A stretch of DNA of 64,000 nt from Burkholderia sp. Bp8963 (GTDB lineage Bacteria; Pseudomonadota; Gammaproteobacteria; Burkholderiales; Burkholderiaceae): positions 1 to 64,000 of the forward strand of contig NZ_QTQP01000017.1 of the NCBI RefSeq assembly GCF_003854275.1, given 5' to 3'. The stretch's first letter is position 1, and each line of letters starts with the position of its first letter. The translations under genes were made by a program, and so were the position numbers. The notes under the pieces were generated by a model that saw only the letters and a list, made by a program, of their open reading frames with translations, ran no database searches and had not been told where the DNA came from. Positions 57,001 to 64,000 of this stretch are shown here, piece after piece.

Positions 57001-57036
57001 CAAAAACCCCGCCATTCATCGAATTGACGGGGTTTG
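57001..57036 (-). terminator. Terminator of tRNA-Ser(UGA)
   Basis: AAACCCCG (57004-57011) pairs with CGGGGTTT (57028-57035); on the minus strand T residues follow (GTTTTTG). Confidence 0.78.
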
Positions 57037-57047
57037 TCGGATGATGC

Positions 57048-57135
57048 TGGCGGAAGCGGTGAGATTCGAACTCACGGACAGTCGCCCGTCGCCGGTTTTC
57101 AAGACCGGTGCCTTAAACCGCTCGGCCACGCTTCC
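57048..57135 (-). tRNA. tRNA-Ser (anticodon UGA)
   Basis: An 88-nt class II tRNA on the minus strand. The acceptor stem pairs GGAAGCG with CGCTTCC, the discriminator is G and CCA is encoded. Anticodon stem CCGGT/ACCGG closes the loop CTTGAAA, giving UGA for UCA/UCG-type serine codons. A long variable arm and a TTCGAAT T loop are present. Confidence 0.97.
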
Positions 57136-57224
57136 ACGAGGCGGCATTGTAACCGAAATGTCGCCCTTGTCGACCGGAGTGAGCACTTCATCGCTTACTC
57201 CGGTCCCATGCCCGGCGGTCATTG

Positions 57225-58439
57225 TCAGTCGTCACGCAGGAACAGTTCCTGCAGGTCGTTGAGAAAGCGCTGGCCGAGCGGCGTCGGCGCGATCTGCGTG
57301 AAATCGCGGGTGATCAGCGCGCGCCGTTCCGCTTCCCTGAGCGCCGGTTCGATCGTGCTCATCGGCAGGCCCGTGCGCTCGGCGAAGCTGTGTACCGGGA
57401 AGCCCTCGACGAGCCGCAGCGTGTTCAGCATGAACTCGAACGGCAGGTCGCGTGCGCCGACTTCGCGTTCTTCCTGCACCGGCGTGCCGGCCAGCGCCTC
57501 TTCGATGAAGGTGGCCGGGTGCTTGTAGCGCGCCTGCCGCAGGATGCGGTTCGGGAACGACAGCTTCGTGTGTGCGCCCGCGCCGATGCCGAGATAGTCG
57601 CCGAAGCGCCAGTAGTTCAGGTTGTGCTTGCACTGGTGGTGCGGCTTCGCATACGCGGACACCTCGTAGCGCTCGTAGCCGGCTTCGGCCGTGCGCGCGT
57701 GGATCCACTCCTGCATGTCGGCCGACGCGTCGTCGTCGGGCACGACGGGCGGAAACTTCGCGAACAGCGTATTCGGCTCGAGCGTCAGGTGATACAGCGA
57801 CAGATGCGGCGGCGCGAACGACAGCGCGGTCTCGATGTCCGTGCGGCATTCGTCGAGCGTCTGGTTCGGCAGCGCGAACATCAGGTCGAGATTGAAGTTG
57901 TCGAACGTCTTCGCGGCGACCTCGACGGCCGCGCGCGCCTGCGCAGCGTCGTGGATGCGGCCGAGCGCCTTCAGGTGCGTCTCGTTGAAGCTCTGGATGC
58001 CGACCGACAGGCGGTTCACGCCGCTCGCGCGGAATTGCGCGAATTTCGCCGCCTCGAACGTGCCCGGATTCGCCTCGAGCGTGATCTCCGCATCCGCGTC
58101 GAGCGGCAGCAGCGCGCGCACGTCGGACAGCAAGCGGTCGAGGCCCGCTGCCGACAGCAGGCTCGGGGTGCCGCCGCCGATGAACACCGTATGCACCTGG
58201 CGCCCCCAGACGAGCGGCAGCGCATGCTCGAGATCGGCGCGCAGCGCATCGAGATACTCGGTTTCCGGAAACCGCTCGCCCTTCCACTCGTGCGAGTTGA
58301 AATCGCAGTACGGGCACTTGCGCACGCACCACGGGAAATGCACGTACAGCGCGAGCGGCGGCAGCGACGTCAGCCGCACCTGGCCGGGCGACGTGAACGT
58401 CGCGACGACGCGCGCACCGGTTTCTGCAGCCTGGCTCAT
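57225..58439 (-). CDS. hemW: Radical SAM heme chaperone HemW
   Basis: A 404-residue HemN-like radical SAM protein. The 4Fe-4S motif is CVRKCPYCDF (CxxxCxxC), SAM-binding GGGTPSLLS follows, and NRLSVGIQSFNETHLKALGR is conserved. HemW inserts heme into respiratory targets and lacks the extra N-terminal segment of true coproporphyrinogen oxidase HemN, as here. Start 58439 (MSQAAETG) is taken because the 20 codons upstream overlap rdgB. It is downstream of rph-rdgB on the same strand. Confidence 0.92.
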   Translation of the reverse strand: MSQAAETGARVVATFTSPGQVRLTSLPPLALYVHFPWCVRKCPYCDFNSHEWKGERFPETEYLDALRADLEHALPLVWGRQVHTVFIGGGTPSLLSAAGLDRLLSDVRALLPLDADAEITLEANPGTFEAAKFAQFRASGVNRLSVGIQSFNETHLKALGRIHDAAQARAAVEVAAKTFDNFNLDLMFALPNQTLDECRTDIETALSFAPPHLSLYHLTLEPNTLFAKFPPVVPDDDASADMQEWIHARTAEAGYERYEVSAYAKPHHQCKHNLNYWRFGDYLGIGAGAHTKLSFPNRILRQARYKHPATFIEEALAGTPVQEEREVGARDLPFEFMLNTLRLVEGFPVHSFAERTGLPMSTIEPALREAERRALITRDFTQIAPTPLGQRFLNDLQELFLRDD

Positions 58440-58482
58440 GCTGCCTCCTGCAACGAACGAAGGTGAGCGTGGGGGCGCCTGG

Positions 58483-59109
58483 TCATTCCCCCTCCGCAAG
58501 CCGCGCGAGCAGCGCCTTGAGTGCGAGCGCGCGATGGCTGAGCGCGTTCTTCACGGGCGGTTCGAGCTCGGCCGCCGTCGCGCCGAGCGCCGGCAGGTAG
58601 AAATACGGGTCGTAGCCGAATCCGTGCGCGCCGCGTGGCGTGTCGACGATCTCGCCGTGCCAGCGGCCTTCGGCAAACAGCGGTTCCGGATCGTCGGCGT
58701 GACGCACGAGCGCGAGCACGCAGCAGTAATACGCGCGACGGTCCGCAACGTCGCGCAACTGGTCGACGAGATGCGCGTTGTTCGCCGCGTCGCCTTTTTC
58801 GAGCCCCGCGCGCTGCGCGTAGCGCGCCGAGTAGACGCCGGGCGCGCCGCGCAGCGCGCGCACGCACAGGCCGGAATCGTCGGCGATTGCCGGCAGCCCG
58901 GTGAGCTGCGCTGCGTGGCGCGCTTTCGTCAGCGCATTCTCGATGAACGTGCGGAACGGTTCGTCCGCTTCCGGCACCGCGAGGTCGCCTTGCGGAATCA
59001 CGTCGATGCCGACGGTCGAGAACATCGCCGTGAATTCGCGCAGCTTGCCCGCGTTGTTCGACGCGAGCACGATGCGCGACAGCGGCGGCGTGGAGCGATC
59101 GTCAGGCAT
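58483..59109 (-). CDS. rdgB: dITP/XTP pyrophosphatase RdgB
   Basis: A 208-residue Ham1-family enzyme that hydrolyses dITP, ITP and XTP to keep them out of nucleic acids. [18 protein letters not shown] holds the phosphate-binding SNN-GK motif, [25 protein letters not shown] the catalytic acidic residues, and [17 protein letters not shown] plus [12 protein letters not shown] the base site. ATG 59109 overlaps the rph stop by eight bases, so translation is coupled. Gene order rph-rdgB-hemW is widespread. Confidence 0.95.
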   Translation of the reverse strand: MPDDRSTPPLSRIVLASNNAGKLREFTAMFSTVGIDVIPQGDLAVPEADEPFRTFIENALTKARHAAQLTGLPAIADDSGLCVRALRGAPGVYSARYAQRAGLEKGDAANNAHLVDQLRDVADRRAYYCCVLALVRHADDPEPLFAEGRWHGEIVDTPRGAHGFGYDPYFYLPALGATAAELEPPVKNALSHRALALKALLARLAEGE

Positions 59110-59842
59110 GGCTCGTACCCAGCGCGTCCTTCTGCATTTGCACGAGCGCACCGATCCCGCTCTGCGCGAGGTCGAGCAACGCGTTCATCTCGTCGCGCGA
59201 GAACGGCACGCCCTCGGCGGTGCCCTGGACTTCCACGAAGCCGCCCGCGCCCGTCATCACGACGTTCATGTCGGTGTCGCAGCGCGAATCCTCCGCGTAA
59301 TCGAGATCGAGCACCGGGGTGCCTTCGAACACGCCGACCGAGATTGCGGCCACGTAGTCGGTGATCGGCGAACGCGCGAGCTTGCCGGCGGCGATCAGCT
59401 TCGACACCGCGTCATGCGCGGCGACGAATGCGCCGGTGATGCTCGCCGTGCGCGTGCCGCCATCGGCCTGGATTACGTCGCAGTCGATGTGGATCGTGCG
59501 CGGGCCGAGCGCCTCGAGGTCGAACACCGCGCGCAGCGCGCGGCCGATCAGGCGCTGAATTTCCTGCGTGCGGCCCGTCTGCTTGCCGCGCGCGGCTTCG
59601 CGATCGCTGCGCGTGTGCGTCGCGCGCGGCAGCATCCCGTATTCGGCCGTCAGCCAGCCTTGCCCGCGATCGCGCAGGAACTCCGGCACGCGCTCGGCGA
59701 CGCTCGCCGTGCAGATCACCTTGGTGTCGCCGAACTCGACCAGCACGGAGCCTTCCGCATGCTTCGTGTAGTGGCGCGTGATGGCGACCTTGCGCAGCGC
59801 GTCGGCGCTGCGGCCGCTCGGACGGGAAAAGGATTGCGTCAT
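59102..59842 (-). CDS. rph: Ribonuclease PH
   Basis: A 246-residue phosphorolytic exoribonuclease that trims tRNA 3' ends, working as a hexamer. [20 protein letters not shown] at the N-terminus, [40 protein letters not shown] and [20 protein letters not shown] are family hallmarks; the active-site arginines and aspartates are present. It heads rph-rdgB-hemW and is divergent from yicC. Confidence 0.96.
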   Translation of the reverse strand: MTQSFSRPSGRSADALRKVAITRHYTKHAEGSVLVEFGDTKVICTASVAERVPEFLRDRGQGWLTAEYGMLPRATHTRSDREAARGKQTGRTQEIQRLIGRALRAVFDLEALGPRTIHIDCDVIQADGGTRTASITGAFVAAHDAVSKLIAAGKLARSPITDYVAAISVGVFEGTPVLDLDYAEDSRCDTDMNVVMTGAGGFVEVQGTAEGVPFSRDEMNALLDLAQSGIGALVQMQKDALGTSHA

Positions 59843-60017
59843 GGGCGAGAAAGAGTGTGGGAGAGGAAACCCCGATTTTAGCGCCGAACGGCCCGCGTGC
59901 CCGGCGGGGGCGGCGCCAAAAATGGGATAATGCGCGTTTCCCGCCCCGCGCTTCGGACGCGCCGGGCGCCTCGATTGATTCCCGGCCCGCAAGGGCATCC
60001 AGACGGCGAGACGAACC

Positions 60018-60941
60018 ATGATCTACAGCATGACGGGCTACGCGAGCGCGACGCGCGAACTCGCAGCGGCGACGGGCAACGGCGGCACCAGCGTGTCGGT
60101 CGAATTGCGTACCGTGAACTCGCGCTTCCTCGACCTGAATTTCCGCATGCCCGACGATGTGCGCGCATGTGAACCCGCGCTGCGCGAAATGCTGATGAAC
60201 AAGCTGTCGCGCGGCAAGGTGGACGTGCGCATCAACCTGCAGCGTGGCGAGCAGAGCATCGGCGCGGGCGCGCTGAACCAGGCGGCGCTCGGCCAGCTTG
60301 CCGAGCTCGAACGTGCGGTGCTCGAGTCGTTCCCGGGCGTCGGCCGCCTGCGCTCGGGCGAGATCCTGCGCTGGCCGGGCGTGCTCGCGGAGAGCGGCGT
60401 GTCGGCCGACGCGATCCGCGACGCGGTGCTCGCGTGCGGCAAGGAAGCGATCAACGAGTTGGTGGTCGTGCGTTCGCGCGAAGGCGCGCAGCTTGCGACG
60501 ATGCTGCTGTCGAACGTCGCCGAGATGGAAGCGATCGTCGCGCGCATCACGCCGCTCGTGCCGGAGCTGATCGCGAAGCATCAGCAGAAGATCGTCGAGC
60601 GGCTGCAGGAAGCGCTCGGCATCGCGGCACCGGAAGGCAGCGCGCCGATCGTGTCGCGCGAGGAAGCCGCGGAACGCATCCGTCAGGAAGTGACGATGTA
60701 CGGGATCCGGATCGATATCGCGGAGGAGCTGTCGCGGCTCACCGCGCACCTGAACGAAACGCGTCATGTGATCGAGAAGGGCGGCCGCGTCGGCAAGCGC
60801 CTCGACTTCATGATGCAGGAACTGAATCGCGAAGCGAACACGCTCGGCTCGAAAGCGGCAGCCAAGGAACTGGCCGACGCGTCGATGGCGCTCAAGCTGC
60901 TGATCGAGCAGATGCGTGAGCAAGTGCAAAACCTGGAGTAA
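60018..60941 (+). CDS. yicC: YicC/YloC family endoribonuclease
   Basis: A 307-residue protein. [14 protein letters not shown] at the start, [18 protein letters not shown], and the C-terminal DUF1732 domain ending [16 protein letters not shown]-like and [13 protein letters not shown] are YicC hallmarks. Family members are Mn-dependent endoribonucleases; E. coli YicC affects sRNA decay. Metal ligands in the C-terminal domain ([13 protein letters not shown]) are present. The next gene, gmk, starts six bases after its stop. Confidence 0.93.
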   Translation: MIYSMTGYASATRELAAATGNGGTSVSVELRTVNSRFLDLNFRMPDDVRACEPALREMLMNKLSRGKVDVRINLQRGEQSIGAGALNQAALGQLAELERAVLESFPGVGRLRSGEILRWPGVLAESGVSADAIRDAVLACGKEAINELVVVRSREGAQLATMLLSNVAEMEAIVARITPLVPELIAKHQQKIVERLQEALGIAAPEGSAPIVSREEAAERIRQEVTMYGIRIDIAEELSRLTAHLNETRHVIEKGGRVGKRLDFMMQELNREANTLGSKAAAKELADASMALKLLIEQMREQVQNLE

Positions 60942-61622
<681 letters not shown>

Positions 61623-61681
61623 CACGAGGCACGAGGGACATAAGGTAGAATAAGCACTATATTCAGAAGGAATTACCCAAC

Positions 61682-61885
61682 ATGGCTCGCATTACCGTCG
61701 AAGACTGCCTGAAGCAGATCCCGAACCGCTTCGAACTGGCGCTCGCCGCCACCTATCGCGCGCGGCAGCTCGCGCAAGGCCATACGCCGAAGATCGAAAG
61801 CCGCGACAAGCCGACCGTCGTTGCGCTGCGCGAGATCGCGGCCGGCCAGGTCGGCGTCGAGATGCTGAAGAAGGTGCCGGTCTAA
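61682..61885 (+). CDS. rpoZ: RNA polymerase omega subunit
   Basis: A 67-residue omega subunit. [33 protein letters not shown]-type N-terminus and [16 protein letters not shown] are the conserved parts; it wraps the beta-prime C-terminus and forms part of a ppGpp-binding site in enteric RNA polymerase. The neighbouring gene encodes the ppGpp enzyme SpoT, as in E. coli. Length is shorter than the 91-residue E. coli protein but usual for beta-proteobacteria. Confidence 0.95.
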
Positions 61886-61949
61886 CCGCACCGCATCACT
61901 CCAGCCATGTAGTCCACGCGCGCAACGATTGCTGACCGAGGAGGCGAAT

Positions 61950-64000
61950 ATGAGCACCACCCCATCGTCCGCCTCCGCGGATCCGACCACCGAAGCCACG
62001 GCACAATCGCCTGCGCGCCAGTACATCAACGCGGTCCTCGAACAGTCGTTCCGGCATCTGTTCGGGCCGACCGCCACTCCGGAGCAACCGCGCAAGCACG
62101 GCGTCGTTTCGATCGCGAAACTGACCGGCACGCTCGCCGAGTATCTCGCTCCGGAGGAGATCAAAGAGGTCAAGGCGGCGTTCCACTTCAGCGACGAAGC
62201 CCACCTCGGTCAATATCGCCAGAGCGGCGAACCCTACATCACCCATCCCGTCGCCGTCGCGGAAATCTGCGCCGGCTGGAAGCTCGACGCGCAGGCCGTA
62301 ATGGCCGCGCTGCTGCACGACGTGATGGAGGACCAGGGCGTGACCAAGAGCGAGCTGGCCGAGCGGTTCGGGCCGAAGGTCGCGGAACTGGTCGACGGCC
62401 TGTCCAAGCTCGACAAGATGGAATTCCGCAGCCGCGAGGAAGCGCAAGCGGAAAATTTCCGCAAGATGCTGCTCGCGATGGCACGCGACGTGCGGGTCAT
62501 CCTCGTCAAGCTCGCCGATCGCCTGCACAACATGCGCACGCTCGGCGCGGTGCCGATGGAAAAGCGCCGCCGCGTCGCGCGCGAGACGCTCGACATCTAT
62601 GCACCGATCGCGCACCGCCTGGGTCTGAACAATACGTATCGCGAGCTGCAGGACATGAGCTTCGCGAACTTCAACCCGCATCGCTACGCGACGCTCGAGA
62701 AGGCCGTGAAGGCCGCGCGAGGCAATCGCCGCGAGGTGATCAGCAAGATCCTCGAAGCCGCGCAGCGCGCGATGGTCGACGCGAAGATCGAAGCCGAGAT
62801 CACCGGCCGCGAAAAGACCATCTACAGCGTCTACCGGAAGATGCGCGACAAGCAGCTGTCGTTCTCGCAGGTGCTCGACGTGTACGGCTTTCGCGTCGTC
62901 GTCGAGAATCCGCTCGACTGCTACACGTGCATCGGCGCGCTGCATGCGCTCTACAAGCCGGTGCCCGGCAAGTTCAAGGACTACATCGCGATCCCGAAGA
63001 TCAACGGCTATCAGTCGCTGCACACGACGCTCGTCGGCCCGTTCGGCGCGCCGATCGAGTTCCAGGTGCGCACGCGCAAGATGCACGAGATCGCCGAGGC
63101 GGGGGTCGCCGCGCACTGGCTGTACAAGAACGGCAGCGCGGATCTCAGCGACGTGCAGAAGCGCGCGCACCAGTGGCTGAAGTCGCTGCTCGATATCCAG
63201 AGCGAAGCCGGCGATTCGAGCGAATTCCTCGAGCACGTGAAGATCGACCTGTTCCCGGATGCGGTCTACGTGTTTACGCCGAAGTCGAAGATCATGGCGC
63301 TGCCGCGCGGCGCGACCGCGCTCGACTTCGCGTATTCGATCCACAGCGATCTCGGCAATCAGTGCGTCGCCGTGAAGATCAACAACGAGCTGCTGCCGTT
63401 GCGCACCGAGCTGAAGAGCGGCGACATCGTCGAAGTGATCACGGCTCCGTATTCGAAGCCGAACCCTGCGTGGCTCGGCTTCGTGCGCACCGGTAAGGCA
63501 CGCTCGGCGATCCGTCACTATCTGAAGACGATGCGCCTGAACGAATCAGTGCAGCTCGGCGAGCGGCTCGTCGATCAGAGCCTGAAGGGTTACGGGCTTG
63601 CGCTTGCCGACGTCACGCCGGAAGTTTGGGAAAAGCTCGTGCAGTGGACGGGCAACAAGAGCCGCCAGGAAATCTTCGCGGACATCGGCCTCGGCCGCCG
63701 CGTCGCGGCGGTGATGGCGAAGCGCATCGAGGTACTGATGAGCGGCCGCGATGCGGACGACGACCTGCCGAAGGCCGAGCGCCATGCCGCGCATCATGCG
63801 CCACCGGTCGTGATCACGGGCACCGAAGGGATGTCGGTGCAGCTGTCCGCATGCTGCCGGCCGATTCCGGGTGACGCGATCATGGGCTATATCGGCATCG
63901 GGCTGGGGATGGCGATTCATACGACCGATTGCCGAGTCGCGCAACGTATCCATCGTCGCGACCCGGGCCGCTGGATCGACGTCGAGTGGGCGCCTCAGCC
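61950..64000 (+). CDS. spoT: Bifunctional (p)ppGpp synthetase/hydrolase SpoT, 3' end outside the window
   Basis: Frame open from ATG 61950 (MSTTPSSASADPTTEATAQS) to the right edge, 683 codons visible. GAGGAGG lies just upstream. The HD hydrolase domain is intact (YITHPVAVAEI, LLHDVMED, VILVKLADRLHNMRT). The synthetase domain has GKFKDYIAIPKINGYQSLHT, whose basic KFKD corresponds to the RxKD motif of bifunctional enzymes and differs from the acidic ExDD of RelA. A TGS domain (DLFPDAVYVFTPKSKIMALP) and a conserved-cysteine region (SVQLSACCRPIPGD) follow. The ACT domain lies beyond the edge. Confidence 0.95.
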   Translation, partial: MSTTPSSASADPTTEATAQSPARQYINAVLEQSFRHLFGPTATPEQPRKHGVVSIAKLTGTLAEYLAPEEIKEVKAAFHFSDEAHLGQYRQSGEPYITHPVAVAEICAGWKLDAQAVMAALLHDVMEDQGVTKSELAERFGPKVAELVDGLSKLDKMEFRSREEAQAENFRKMLLAMARDVRVILVKLADRLHNMRTLGAVPMEKRRRVARETLDIYAPIAHRLGLNNTYRELQDMSFANFNPHRYATLEKAVKAARGNRREVISKILEAAQRAMVDAKIEAEITGREKTIYSVYRKMRDKQLSFSQVLDVYGFRVVVENPLDCYTCIGALHALYKPVPGKFKDYIAIPKINGYQSLHTTLVGPFGAPIEFQVRTRKMHEIAEAGVAAHWLYKNGSADLSDVQKRAHQWLKSLLDIQSEAGDSSEFLEHVKIDLFPDAVYVFTPKSKIMALPRGATALDFAYSIHSDLGNQCVAVKINNELLPLRTELKSGDIVEVITAPYSKPNPAWLGFVRTGKARSAIRHYLKTMRLNESVQLGERLVDQSLKGYGLALADVTPEVWEKLVQWTGNKSRQEIFADIGLGRRVAAVMAKRIEVLMSGRDADDDLPKAERHAAHHAPPVVITGTEGMSVQLSACCRPIPGDAIMGYIGIGLGMAIHTTDCRVAQRIHRRDPGRWIDVEWAPQ

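Overview
The window is about 68% GC, densely coded and looks like the primary chromosome of a Burkholderia cepacia complex species. The evidence is the extreme third-position GC bias, the glucokinase-HexR fusion, the hemL-ribD-ribE and ribB-ribH-nusB gene orders, minCDE, and YXWGXW/PXPV-type small secreted proteins. Species cannot be fixed by reading alone. Nearly all of it is core housekeeping DNA. No prophage, CRISPR array, toxin-antitoxin pair or complete insertion sequence is visible.

Layout. 0-5.2 kb: edge of an IS1182-like transposase, YggT, a DUF2520 dehydrogenase, a Pro/Tyr-rich secreted protein, a PLP ammonia-lyase and UbiD. 5.2-6.9 kb: an unusual intergenic region (promoter inside a perfect inverted repeat, candidate small RNA with terminator, two leader hairpins) ahead of a lytic transglycosylase. 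7.1-18.3 kb: an aminotransferase and riboflavin/tetrapyrrole genes in two blocks, ribB(X)-ribH-nusB and hemL-ribD-ribE. These are separated by a DUF1993 protein, a diguanylate cyclase and isocitrate lyase (glyoxylate shunt) with a strong palindromic operator. 18.5-20.5 kb: an EVE-like protein and a Bcr/CflA exporter.

20.6-29.6 kb is a glucose-use module. zwf-pgl-glk/hexR is transcribed leftward from a promoter overlapped by a 19-bp HexR-like palindrome. A four-gene sugar ABC transporter runs divergently from the same intergenic region. Together these cover uptake, phosphorylation and the first oxidative steps, with the fused HexR-like domain as the probable repressor. 29.6-39.1 kb: a TRIC channel, an Smr protein, then trxB, ftsK, lolA, rarA and serS (an order shared in outline with enteric bacteria), with a tRNA-Ser(CGA) directly after serS.

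39.2-44.1 kb is the one accessory-looking block: FAD monooxygenase/LysR and NmrA-like reductase/LysR divergent pairs flanking a metallo-beta-lactamase-fold gene that has lost its metal-binding half. 44.2-48.2 kb: a chemoreceptor, an AlkB alkane hydroxylase and a GNAT acetyltransferase. 48.3-56.9 kb: minCDE, small envelope proteins (including a 36-residue lipoprotein and a 59-residue two-helix membrane protein), a CLC channel, a heptosyltransferase, an MHS transporter and a TonB-domain lipoprotein. 57-64 kb: tRNA-Ser(UGA), hemW-rdgB-rph leftward and yicC-gmk-rpoZ-spoT rightward; spoT runs off the right edge.

I found no clearly new multi-gene system. The best leads are the candidate regulated small RNA at 5.42-5.61 kb, the HexR-like and aceA operators, the degenerate second half of RibB, the internally deleted metallo-hydrolase, and two very small membrane/lipoprotein genes.
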